Position numbers and translations under genes: made by a program. A DNA stretch of 64,000 nucleotides from Pseudomonas sp. ICMP22404 (GTDB taxonomy: Bacteria > Pseudomonadota > Gammaproteobacteria > Pseudomonadales > Pseudomonadaceae). Each line of letters opens with the position of its first letter. The first letter of the stretch is position 1. Shown piece by piece: positions 32,440 through 40,852 of this stretch. The notes below the pieces were generated by a model. That model had not been told where the DNA came from. It did not search any database and saw only the letters and a program-made list of their open reading frames with translations. The stretch lies in assembly GCF_006227205.1 (NCBI RefSeq), contig NZ_VCNG01000009.1, positions 1-64,000 of the forward strand. Reading direction: 5' to 3'.

Positions 32440-33789
32440 ATGTCCAACCTGCTCGCCGACTGGCGCGACCGTCTCACCCATCGTCGGGTCTGGGCGTTGG
32501 CCGCGCCGATGATTCTTTCGAACATTTCCGTGCCGCTGGTGGCATTGGTGGACAGTACCGTCATCGGCCATTTGCCCCATGCCCATCAGTTGGGTGCGGT
32601 GGCGGTCGGGGCGAGTTTGTATACGGTGCTGGCCTGGGCCGTGGGTTTCCTGCGCATGGGCACCACCGGGTTCGCGGCCCAGGCGGCCGGACGGGGTGAT
32701 GGCGCGGCATTGCGGCAAGTGTTGTTGCAAGGCCTGCTGCTGGCGATAGGGTTGGCTGTGGCGCTCGGAATCGTCGGGGTGCCATTGAGTAACGTGGCGT
32801 TGCATTTCATGCAGCCGTCCGCCGAACTCAACCAGTTGACCCGGGATTTCTTCTACACACGGCTCTTCGGCCTTCCGGCGGCGCTGGCCAGCTATGCGCT
32901 GGTGGGCTGGTTTCTCGGGGCCCAGAATGCCCGGGCACCGCTGGCGATTTTGCTGACCACCAATCTGGTGAACATCGTCCTGAACCTGTGGTTCGTGCTC
33001 GGCCTGGACTGGGGCGTGGCCGGTTCGGCCCGGGCCTCGGTGATCGCCGAATGGACCGGGGCACTGGTCGGCCTGGCCCTGGCCCACAAAACCCTGCGGG
33101 CCTGGCCCGGACAGATTGTCTGGGCGACTCTGGGGCTGTGGCAGAGCTGGCGGCCGCTGTTGGCGGTGAACCGGGACATTTTCATTCGCAGCCTGGCCCT
33201 GCAGTCGGTGTTTTTCCTGATCACCGTACAAGGCGCGCGCCTGGGGGACGCAACCGTTGCGGCCAACGCGCTGCTGCTCAACGGGCTGTTGCTGACGGCC
33301 CATGCCCTGGACGGCCTCGCCCACGCCGTCGAAGCGCTGTGCGGACACGCCATTGGCGCTCGCGACCGTTTGGCGCTACGTCGCTCACTGGTAGTGGCCT
33401 GCGGTTGGTCGCTGATTGCAAGCATCGGGTTTGCGCTGTTGTTCCTGCTCGCCGGGCACCTGTTCATCAACATGCAGACCGACATCCCCGATGTGCGCGA
33501 GACCGCCTACCGCTACCTGCCTTACCTCGCCGCCCTGCCACTGATTGCGGTCTGGAGCTATGTGCTCGATGGCTTGTTCATCGGGGCCACCCGCGCCCGG
33601 GAAATGCGCAACGGCATGTTACTGACCCTCTTGCTGGTGCTGCCCTTTGCCTGGGCGCTGCAAGGGTTGGGCAACCATGGCCTGTGGATCACCTTCCTGT
33701 TGTTCATGGCGTTGCGCAGCCTGACCCTCGGTGGTTTCGCCTGGCACCTGGATCGGCAGGACCGCTGGCTCGCAGTCCGCGCCGAGTGA
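32440..33789 (+). CDS. MATE-family efflux transporter, DinF-like
   Basis: A 449-residue cation-coupled multidrug exporter with 12 membrane helices in two six-helix halves (ALAAPMILSNISVPLVALVD starts the first). The DinF subgroup is indicated by the short N-terminus and the VDSTVIGHLPHAHQLGAVA segment in helix 1-2. The ATG at 32440 has AAGGAG. Substrates are unknown. Its 3' end meets the convergent DUF4123 gene (4-bp gap). Confidence 0.88.
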   Translation: MSNLLADWRDRLTHRRVWALAAPMILSNISVPLVALVDSTVIGHLPHAHQLGAVAVGASLYTVLAWAVGFLRMGTTGFAAQAAGRGDGAALRQVLLQGLLLAIGLAVALGIVGVPLSNVALHFMQPSAELNQLTRDFFYTRLFGLPAALASYALVGWFLGAQNARAPLAILLTTNLVNIVLNLWFVLGLDWGVAGSARASVIAEWTGALVGLALAHKTLRAWPGQIVWATLGLWQSWRPLLAVNRDIFIRSLALQSVFFLITVQGARLGDATVAANALLLNGLLLTAHALDGLAHAVEALCGHAIGARDRLALRRSLVVACGWSLIASIGFALLFLLAGHLFINMQTDIPDVRETAYRYLPYLAALPLIAVWSYVLDGLFIGATRAREMRNGMLLTLLLVLPFAWALQGLGNHGLWITFLLFMALRSLTLGGFAWHLDRQDRWLAVRAE

Positions 33790-33793
33790 TGCT

Positions 33794-34591
33794 TTATTCT
33801 TCATCGCCTTGCCACAACCGCCGCAGATGCTCGAGCCGCTCGCGCTGAGAGCCGCCGGCCAGCGCTGGTGTTGGCCGGGCGTCGGGGTATTGCAGGCGCA
33901 GCCACAGCCAGCCGTCGAGCACTTCCCGTTCGGTAAACCCCAGTTTCAAGCCCTGCTCCAGGCAATCCCAGAGCGCGCGATAATCACGCCCGGTGGCACG
34001 GGACCAATGCCAGGCATGACGCTCCAGCAGGCATTGCTGCAATTTGCGCTGCTGTCGATCGCTGAGGCTGTGCTCGTTCTCCAGTGGCGCCACGGGCAAC
34101 CCCGGATTGGACAGTTGCTGCCAGCCCTGGCTGCCGATGGCCCGGTCGGCCCAGGTGCCGCCGAACCAACGCAGCAAGCGAATGGGCCCTAGCCAGCAAC
34201 TGAGCTCCCCTGGGTCGCAGCCGTCGAAGAAATAGCTGGCGGTGTGAGGGTTGTAATAGCTCAACAACGCCTTGTAGTGAGGACCCACGGTCACCGTCAG
34301 CATGCGTCGCAGATGCGCCAGCAATTGCGTAGGCGGTGACTCGCTCACCAACAACAGTCCCGGCCAGGCACCCGCGTCGACATGACACAGGCTCGCCAGC
34401 GCTGGGGATTGCTGCAAGTCCACCAGCAGCGGGCCGTGCTCCTTGAGCCCATGCCATTCGGTGTCTTCGAACAAGGCAAAGCACCGCGCTTCTGCAAACT
34501 GCTCTTGTAGTCGCTGCGCCGCCTTGGGAACGCCGGGTAGGTCGAGCAGCAACCACTGAGGCGTGGTTCCGGACAGAGATGCAGCGCTCAT
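33794..34591 (-). CDS. DUF4123 protein, type VI secretion effector adaptor (Tap) type
   Basis: A 265-residue DUF4123 protein. Members bind a VgrG and load a specific effector onto the type VI tip. Family blocks seen are YALFEDTEWHGLKEHGPLL-like residues (here CFALFEDTEWHGLKEHGPLL) and FYYNPHTASYFFDGCDP-type residues (SYYNPHTASYFFDGCD), with GPIRLLRWF. Its ATG overlaps the stop of the vgrG gene in ATGA, as expected for an adaptor-VgrG pair. No effector gene follows: the next gene is the convergent MATE exporter. Confidence 0.82.
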   Translation of the reverse strand: MSAASLSGTTPQWLLLDLPGVPKAAQRLQEQFAEARCFALFEDTEWHGLKEHGPLLVDLQQSPALASLCHVDAGAWPGLLLVSESPPTQLLAHLRRMLTVTVGPHYKALLSYYNPHTASYFFDGCDPGELSCWLGPIRLLRWFGGTWADRAIGSQGWQQLSNPGLPVAPLENEHSLSDRQQRKLQQCLLERHAWHWSRATGRDYRALWDCLEQGLKLGFTEREVLDGWLWLRLQYPDARPTPALAGGSQRERLEHLRRLWQGDEE

Positions 34592-35898
34592 GGCGCGGCA
34601 CCCACGTCGCGCCGGGTAACCAGCCGGCAGGTACATACCGGTTGGTCACAGGCACTGAAGCTGCCCCCGCCGGGCAGCAGGCAAAGCAACACCAGCGGCT
34701 CGGCCGCCTGGATCGCGGACAACAACGCTGGATCGGCTCCGGACGGCCAGGGTGCTTCGTGAGTCGTCGCGTCCGACGGCGCCGCATCGGCCATTACCGC
34801 AGTAGCCGGCGTATCAAGGAGCGCGCTGATCATGGGGCGATCCGGGTCGCCCTCGCAGAAACTCACCAACACCTCGGTGCCCGCACCGAAGGTGCCCATC
34901 GCGCAGGCGGCCAACTCGGGCGCCAACGGCAGCCAACAATGACTGGGGCTGGCCCCCTCGCCCTGATACACCCAATCGAACTGCACCGCCACGCGCCCGG
35001 CCATCTGCAACGCCGGTTCGTCCACTTCCACGACCCATCCACGCTGCCGGCCCACCATGCGCGGCTTGGCAGGGAGCCCGGTCGCCACGAATGGCAACCC
35101 CCAGGGAACGGCCTGGAAATGGTTGCCATACCCCCAGGCATCCGCGCGATGCTCGACCTTTGTCAGCAGCCAGCGCTGGTTCCAATCGCTAAAAGGATGC
35201 GCCGTGAGCAACAGTACCTGCCCGCTGTACAACCCCATCAGGTCACTGCTGCCTTGGGCGAGCTGTTCCCCCGAGGCCGTGGTTTGCACGTTGAAAGCCT
35301 GAACACCCGGAGCCGTCCCGTAGGCAACCTCGTCAACTGGAGAAAAGCCGCCCGCGTTATCGGCGAACACCAGGCAGCGCCCGTCCCGAGCCTGTTCGAA
35401 ATAGAAGTGAATGCCCGCCTGGGCGCACACCCGCTGGAGAAATTGCAGATCCGACTCGCGGTACTGGGTACAGAAATCCTGCGGAGGGTAATCCCCCTTC
35501 AAGTCCAGGCACAGCTGGCGGCCGCCGATGCCATGGCCCTTGAGCACCTGGCGGATGATCTGCGGCACCGTGCAGTCGCTCAGTACCCGCTGGTTGAAGC
35601 GCTGCGCCAGGCCAGCCAGCTTCGGCCCGATACGCAGGCGACAGCCGGCGTCGGGACGCTGCTGCACAAGCGCGAGAAGCTGCCCGTGAATCTCCCCGCC
35701 CGCCTCCCCGAAACTCAGCCAGACGCTGCGGTATAACAAGCCCGCCAGGTCCGGCGGCGTGTCGCCGGGCGACAACTCCACCTCATAGGCAAAAGGCTCG
35801 CTGATGGCTTCGCTACCCATGAAGGCCGACACGACAAAGGGTTCGGGCAGACCGGCTATCTCCAGACGAAATGATGGCTCGTTGGCTGGATCGGACAT
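34588..35898 (-). CDS. vgrG: Short VgrG type VI secretion tip protein
   Basis: A 436-residue VgrG/Pvc8-family protein. The gp27-like part covers about 1-280 (NQRVLSDCTVPQIIRQVLK, YRESDLQFLQRVCAQAGIHF) and the gp5 OB-fold about 285-370 (RGWVVEVDE, then the family motif CEGDPDRPMISALLD). After that the usual gp5 beta-helix needle of 200 or more residues is missing, replaced by 66 residues with three clustered Cys (ACDQPVCTC). No other T6SS core gene is in the window. It could be a working short VgrG or a decayed remnant. Confidence 0.85.
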   Translation of the reverse strand: MSDPANEPSFRLEIAGLPEPFVVSAFMGSEAISEPFAYEVELSPGDTPPDLAGLLYRSVWLSFGEAGGEIHGQLLALVQQRPDAGCRLRIGPKLAGLAQRFNQRVLSDCTVPQIIRQVLKGHGIGGRQLCLDLKGDYPPQDFCTQYRESDLQFLQRVCAQAGIHFYFEQARDGRCLVFADNAGGFSPVDEVAYGTAPGVQAFNVQTTASGEQLAQGSSDLMGLYSGQVLLLTAHPFSDWNQRWLLTKVEHRADAWGYGNHFQAVPWGLPFVATGLPAKPRMVGRQRGWVVEVDEPALQMAGRVAVQFDWVYQGEGASPSHCWLPLAPELAACAMGTFGAGTEVLVSFCEGDPDRPMISALLDTPATAVMADAAPSDATTHEAPWPSGADPALLSAIQAAEPLVLLCLLPGGGSFSACDQPVCTCRLVTRRDVGAAP

Positions 35899-36054
35899 CG
35901 GCGTATCTCTACAGGAGGGGCGGCCGGGGATTCTCGCTGAGAGCCATGGCGGAGTAGAGAGCCCAAGTACAAGTTAGGAAAGGGACTACATGAAATGAGG
36001 ACAGTATTGAGGAAATGACCCAACGCTCGGAATTAACAGCGGCACAAATAAGAA

Positions 36055-36120
36055 CGCCCTCCGGAACTATCTGAAAAAACTCGCAATGCGCGATGAATTT
36101 TCTGACAGCCCCGGAGGGCG
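36055..36120. repeat. Inverted repeat in the vgrG-speA gap
   Basis: CGCCCTCCGG (36055-36064) and CCGGAGGGCG (36111-36120) are perfect complements 46 bp apart. The 383-bp gap 35899-36281 is otherwise without a gene; it also holds the hairpin at 36179. Confidence 0.6.
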
Positions 36121-36178
36121 ATGTCGATCGATCAAAGAGCTGCCACAGAGCCCTGATGCCGATCAGTCAAGCCACAAA

Positions 36179-36208
36179 CCTGTGGGAGCAAGCTTTGCTC
36201 CCACAGGG
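36179..36208. terminator. Hairpin after speA, REP-like half site
   Basis: CCTGTGGGAGCAA and TTGCTCCCACAGG form a perfect 30-bp palindrome with no loop beyond GCTT, 73 bp past the leftward speA stop. It is a single-palindrome relative of the GGGAGC repeats and is likely to end or stabilise the speA transcript. Confidence 0.55.
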
Positions 36209-36281
36209 TTTGTGCCGTTTGATCCTTAACTGACTGGCATCAGCCGCAGAGCCCCGTGCTCAAACGGCTTTCATCTGCGCA

Positions 36282-38195
36282 TCAGGACGACAAGTACGAC
36301 GAACGCGTCAATCCCAGGCGCAGGGCATCGAGGAACTGGGTGCGCTCGGCGGCGCTGATACGGGCGCTGGCACATTTGTCGCGGTAGTGGGTCATCAACT
36401 CCTCTGGCGACAGGTGCACGTAGCGCAGCATGTCCTCGATGGTGTCGTGGGTTTCGATACCGGCGTGGTACACGCTGCCGTCGGCGTTCTGGTAGATGTT
36501 CACCGAGTCGGTATCACCGAACAGGTTGTGCATGTCGCCAAGGATTTCCTGGTAGGCGCCGACCAGGAAGATCCCCAGCAGGTAGTCCTCTCCGGGATTG
36601 AGCGCATGGACCGGCAGGCTGGTCTCGATGCTCTGCTCGTCGACGTACTGCTTGATCTTGCCGTCGGAGTCGCAGGTCAGGTCCTGCAACACGGCGCGGC
36701 GCATCGGCTCCTCGTCGAGACGGTGCAGCGGCAGGATCGGCAGCACCTGGCCGATGGCCCAGGTATCCGGCAGGCTCTGGAACACCGAGAAGTTGCAGAT
36801 GTACTTGTCGGCGAGCTTGTCGTTGAGTTCATCCAGCACTTGGCGATGGGAACGCTGGCGGGCCTTCAACGAGTTGTGCAGGCGACGGCACACGGCGAAG
36901 TAGCACTGCTCGGCCAGGGCTTTTTCCGCCAGGGTCAGCTTGCCGTCGGCGTACTGGGTGGCCACGTCGCTCATGTAGTGGGTGGCGCGCCAGTAGGTTT
37001 CGGTGACCATCTCGATATCGGTCGGGCCCAACAGGTCAACCAGCCACTGCACGGTTTCAGGCAGCTCCTGCTTGTTGTCGATCACCGGCATGTCGTCGAC
37101 GTGTCGCTCCACGTCGGTCACCTGCACCACCAGCATCGCGTGGTGCGCGGTCAGGGAGCGACCGCTTTCCGAAAAGATGTGCGGATGCGGCAGGCTCTGG
37201 GCATCGCAGAATTCCTTGAGCATACCGACCACGACACCGGCGTAATCGTCCATGTCGTAGTTGATCGAACTGGCGTTGCGCGAATGTGTACCGTCGTAGT
37301 CCACGCCCAGGCCACCGCCGACGTCGATGTGATCCACCGGCAGGCCGAGGTTGCGCAGTTCGCCGTAGTAACGGATCGCTTCCTTGAAGCCGTGCTGGTA
37401 GTCCGCCAGGTTGGCGATCTGCGAGCCCATGTGGAAGTGCAGCAGGCGAATGCCCTGGTCCAGGCCAGCAGCGCGGAAACGCTCGACCACCGACAGCAAC
37501 TGTGCAGCGGACAAGCCGAACTTGGACTTCTCGCCACCGGTGTCGGCCCATTTGCTCGACGCCAGGGAGGACAGGCGCACCCGCAAGCCAACCTGTGGCT
37601 TGACCTTGAGCGAAGCAGCTTCTTCGATCACCAGGCCGACTTCGGATTCTTTCTCGATCACGATGAAGACGTTGTGGCCCAGCTTCTGGCCCATCAGCGC
37701 CAGGCGGATGAACTCACGGTCCTTGTAACCGTTGCAGACGATGGTCCCGCCCTTCGGCGCCAGGGCCAGCACCGCCAGCAGCTCGGGCTTGGAGCCGGCT
37801 TCCAGGCCGATGGAGACGTTCTGGGTGGCGATGATGTTCTCGATCACCGCTTCCTGCTGGTTGACCTTGATCGGGTAGAGTGCGGTGTACTGACTCTGAT
37901 ACTCCAGGCGCGCGATGTTGCTGTCGAACGCACCGGTGAGCTGGCGTACGCGGTCTTGCAGGATATCGGGGAAGCGCACCAGCAAGGGCAACGACAGACC
38001 GCTCTGGCGCAGTTGATCGACCTGTTCGAACAGATCGATGGGCGAACTATCGGGACCGTTCGGACGAACTTCGACGCGACCGGCGTCATTGATCGCGAAA
38101 TACCCGGCCCCCCAATGGCGAATCCCGTAAACACTGCGGCTGTCCGCAACTGTCCATTGGCTGCCATCGTCTTTGCGTGTGCGTCGTACGGACAT
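36282..38195 (-). CDS. speA: Biosynthetic arginine decarboxylase
   Basis: A 637-residue fold-III PLP decarboxylase converting arginine to agmatine, the entry to putrescine and spermidine. The PLP lysine is Lys110 in ALYPIKVNQQ; LLHFHMGSQ and the phosphate-binding IDVGGGLGVDYDG follow. The C-terminal catalytic Cys region is NLFGDTDSVNIY-like. It heads the conserved PA4839-PA4857 block. Start ATG at 38195 with GGGGAC upstream. Confidence 0.95.
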   Translation of the reverse strand: MSVRRTRKDDGSQWTVADSRSVYGIRHWGAGYFAINDAGRVEVRPNGPDSSPIDLFEQVDQLRQSGLSLPLLVRFPDILQDRVRQLTGAFDSNIARLEYQSQYTALYPIKVNQQEAVIENIIATQNVSIGLEAGSKPELLAVLALAPKGGTIVCNGYKDREFIRLALMGQKLGHNVFIVIEKESEVGLVIEEAASLKVKPQVGLRVRLSSLASSKWADTGGEKSKFGLSAAQLLSVVERFRAAGLDQGIRLLHFHMGSQIANLADYQHGFKEAIRYYGELRNLGLPVDHIDVGGGLGVDYDGTHSRNASSINYDMDDYAGVVVGMLKEFCDAQSLPHPHIFSESGRSLTAHHAMLVVQVTDVERHVDDMPVIDNKQELPETVQWLVDLLGPTDIEMVTETYWRATHYMSDVATQYADGKLTLAEKALAEQCYFAVCRRLHNSLKARQRSHRQVLDELNDKLADKYICNFSVFQSLPDTWAIGQVLPILPLHRLDEEPMRRAVLQDLTCDSDGKIKQYVDEQSIETSLPVHALNPGEDYLLGIFLVGAYQEILGDMHNLFGDTDSVNIYQNADGSVYHAGIETHDTIEDMLRYVHLSPEELMTHYRDKCASARISAAERTQFLDALRLGLTRSSYLSS

Positions 38196-38330
38196 CGAAG
38201 TCCCCTATAAAGAAGTCAAAATGCACCATCCGGTCGGAGGCTGGCGCAGTCTAGAGAATGGAAATGACGATTTGCCTGCAAGCAGGGTAGACCCTGCCTG
38301 CAACGCTGAGTTTAGAAACCCGTTCAGAAC

Positions 38331-38404
38331 AGGCTCTGTGAAAACCCTATGGGCGACCTCGAACATCGGGTTCGGATCAAGCCGGAGTGGTTTTCACAGA
38401 GGCT
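38331..38404. repeat. 74-bp element with 16-bp terminal inverted repeats (MITE-like)
   Basis: The ends AGGCTCTGTGAAAACC (38331-38346) and GGTTTTCACAGAGGCT (38389-38404) are complementary but for one base, around a 42-bp core. The right end touches the stop codon of the SUI1 gene (38406). The ends resemble transposase-type terminal repeats rather than the REP families of this window. No clear target duplication is seen. Confidence 0.5.
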
Positions 38405-38405
38405 G

Positions 38406-38777
38406 CTAGCCGCCGGATTTTTTTGCCTTGAAGCCGTGCTTGACCAGTTCCGCCAGCAACAGCTCGACGTGATCACCCTGGATCTCGATGACGCCGTCTT
38501 TCAACGCGCCACCGGTGCCACAGCGTTTCTTCAACGTGGTGGCCAGTTCCTTGAGCGCGTCTTCGGCCAACGGCACGCCGGTGATCGTGGTCACCGTCTT
38601 GCCGCCGCGCCCTTTGCTTTCACGGCGCACACGGGCCACACCGTCACCGGCAGGGATGACGGTCTGTTTGCAGATGCAGGCATCCACCGGCTGACGGCAA
38701 TCGGGGCAATGACGACCGGCGTCGGTAGAAAATACCAGGCCGCCCAGGGCGGCGAAGGATGCGGCTTTTTTGGCCAC
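38406..38777 (-). CDS. yciH: SUI1/eIF1-like translation factor YciH
   Basis: A 123-residue protein with the SUI1 fold in the C-terminal 75 residues (GKTVTTITGVPLAEDALKEL, then CGTGGALKDGVIEIQGDH, the eIF1 GTGG signature). The N-terminal part carries a Cys-rich knuckle, HCPDCRQPVDACIC. I use the GTG at 38777 because GAGAGGA lies 6 bases upstream and the length fits the family. It is thought to affect start-codon choice on some mRNAs. Confidence 0.9.
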   Translation of the reverse strand: MAKKAASFAALGGLVFSTDAGRHCPDCRQPVDACICKQTVIPAGDGVARVRRESKGRGGKTVTTITGVPLAEDALKELATTLKKRCGTGGALKDGVIEIQGDHVELLLAELVKHGFKAKKSGG

Positions 38778-38941
38778 CGGCAATCCTCTCGGGAGGACAA
38801 AGACTGGTCGGGGAGTGCCTCGACCGCGAAGCCCCACTCAGGCAGGGGCAGCGCTACTGAACCGCAGACGTCGGTTCAGCTTGAAAAGTCGCGCAGTGTA
38901 ACGGCAAAAAGCAGACTTGCTAAGGGCCAATCCGCGCCAAT

Positions 38942-39487
38942 TTACAGCTTCTTTGCGACACCACGCAGATAACGCTCAAGCGCCGCCAACGAGTCCGGGC
39001 AATAAGGTTTGTACCGGATTTCATCCAGTACCTGTTCGATCGGCATGAAACGCGCTTCGAGCACCTCTTCGGGCTGCAATACCAGGGGGCCGTCCCACAC
39101 CGCCGAAAACGCCGAGCACCACAGGCGACTGCCAGGGTCTTCGAAGTAAAAATGGTCATGGGCGGTGAGTGGCACACCGCTCACCCCCAGTTCCTCTTCC
39201 AGCTCACGGGCCGCCGACTCGGCATAGGTCTCGTCGGCCTGCACCATCCCGCCCGCCGCCACGTCCCAGAAGCCCGGATAGATCGCCTTGCTCAGGGTTC
39301 GGCGGTGGACGCACAGTTCACCCGCCGAGTTGAACAGCATGATGTAGGTGCCACGCCCGATCAGGCCACGCTCGCGCAGGTCCGAACGCACCAGGCTGCC
39401 AAGCAGGTTGTCGTGTTCATCGACCCAAGCGATCAGCTCGGCATCCGAGGCCACTCGGTGAGCGGCCTCCCGGTGACTTTCGCTCAT
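38942..39487 (-). CDS. Nudix hydrolase, YfcD-like
   Basis: A 181-residue Nudix protein. The Nudix box G-x5-E-x7-REUXEEXGU is present as GGMVQADETYAESAARELEEEL plus GV (key residues Gly, Glu and the RELEEE core). An N-terminal lead (IAWVDEHDNLLGSLVRSDLR) resembles the IPP isomerase/YfcD group. The substrate is unknown. Its gene starts 3 bp after DUF2333, so the pair is an operon. Confidence 0.88.
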   Translation of the reverse strand: MSESHREAAHRVASDAELIAWVDEHDNLLGSLVRSDLRERGLIGRGTYIMLFNSAGELCVHRRTLSKAIYPGFWDVAAGGMVQADETYAESAARELEEELGVSGVPLTAHDHFYFEDPGSRLWCSAFSAVWDGPLVLQPEEVLEARFMPIEQVLDEIRYKPYCPDSLAALERYLRGVAKKL

Positions 39488-39490
39488 GGA

Positions 39491-40558
39491 TCAGCCCTGG
39501 TTCAGCAATTGCCGCAAGTCGATCACCGCCGCGTTGGCCCGGGAGATGTAGTTGGCCATGACCAGGGAGTGGTTCGCCAATACACCGAAGCCGCTGCCAT
39601 TGAGAATCATCGGGCTCCAGACCGGTTCCTGGGAGGCCTCCAGCTCACGAATGATCTGCCGCACGCTGACCGTGGCGTTCTTCTTCGCCAACACATCGGC
39701 GAAGTCCACTTCAATGGCGCGCAACAGGTGGGACAAGGCCCAGGCCTGGCCGCGCGCTTCGTAGAATACGTTATCGATCTGCAACCACGGGGTCTCGACG
39801 ACTTCTTCATCCACCTGCGGTACCTGGCCCGGAGCCGGGACTTCGGTTTTCAGCGAGGTGTTGAGCTTGACCCGGCCGACACTGGCCGACAGGCGCTGGG
39901 ACAGCGAACCCAGACGAGTACCGACGTCGCCCAGCCAGTTGTTCAGGTTGTCGGCGCGGGCGTAGAACAACGCGCTTTTCTGAGCGGGATCGGACAGGCG
40001 CGCCTGATAGCGGCTCAGGGAATTGATGCCTTCCTGATACTCCGATTCGCTGGAGGGCAGCACCCAGCTGCGGTTATCGAAGTTGAAACGCGGCTCGGCC
40101 TTGGCCAGGTCGGCGTCCTCGGCGGACTGGGACTGGGAACGGGCGAAGTCCTTGCGCAAGGCACGACTCAGGTCGCGGACCTGCACCAGCACGCCATATT
40201 CCCAGCTTGGCATGTTGTCCATCCACAGGCCTGGCGGAAAACGGTCGTTGGAGATGTAGCCGCCCGGCTTGGTCAGCAGGGTCCCAGCCACGGTCTTGAG
40301 CGTCTCGACGGTGGTATAGCCGACCACCATTTGCCGGCCGTCCCTCTCGGCCGCCGCCTGGGCATTCTGCTGCACGGGAAACAGGGCGGGCTCCTGGCTC
40401 CAGTACCAGCCGATGGCAATGGTCACCAGCAGGTAGAGGCCGATCAGCGTGGCCAGCGCGCGGCTGAAAAACAGCCCACCCAGGTAGCTGCGGGTGTCCG
40501 ATTTCGGCTCGGCGGCACGTTCAGGTGCGCTGCCCGCGCGGTTTTTCCAGTCCAGCAT
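39491..40558 (-). CDS. DUF2333 membrane-anchored protein
   Basis: A 355-residue protein with one N-terminal membrane helix (LATLIGLYLLVTIAIGWYW, about 34-52) and a large periplasmic, mostly helical domain. The DUF2333 family is found in gammaproteobacteria and has no assigned function. It is at the PA4842 position, next to the Nudix gene and divergent from gcbA. Confidence 0.85.
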   Translation of the reverse strand: MLDWKNRAGSAPERAAEPKSDTRSYLGGLFFSRALATLIGLYLLVTIAIGWYWSQEPALFPVQQNAQAAAERDGRQMVVGYTTVETLKTVAGTLLTKPGGYISNDRFPPGLWMDNMPSWEYGVLVQVRDLSRALRKDFARSQSQSAEDADLAKAEPRFNFDNRSWVLPSSESEYQEGINSLSRYQARLSDPAQKSALFYARADNLNNWLGDVGTRLGSLSQRLSASVGRVKLNTSLKTEVPAPGQVPQVDEEVVETPWLQIDNVFYEARGQAWALSHLLRAIEVDFADVLAKKNATVSVRQIIRELEASQEPVWSPMILNGSGFGVLANHSLVMANYISRANAAVIDLRQLLNQG

Positions 40559-40852
40559 GGCGATGTTCCTTCAATCACTTGAGTTCACGGTTCGACCACA
40601 ACCCTACGCCATCGTGCCTGATTTGAAACGCGATAAATCCTGCTCAGATCATTCCGGCCCAGGCGGAGCAGTCGGATGGCAACTATAAAGGAAGCGCGGC
40701 AATCGGCCTACGAAACCGACCGGTCACAAACTGAATGTCGCTATTGGGCAGATTATTGACGCACGACACTCATGGGCATGAAAAGAGGTGCTAGCATAGA
40801 GCCACCAGTCGACCTCAGCATGCACACAGACCACTAACCTAGTAGTCAGGAT

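Noticed and set aside
36387..38210. 607-codon plus-strand frame across speA
   Set aside because: Shadow of speA for the same reasons.
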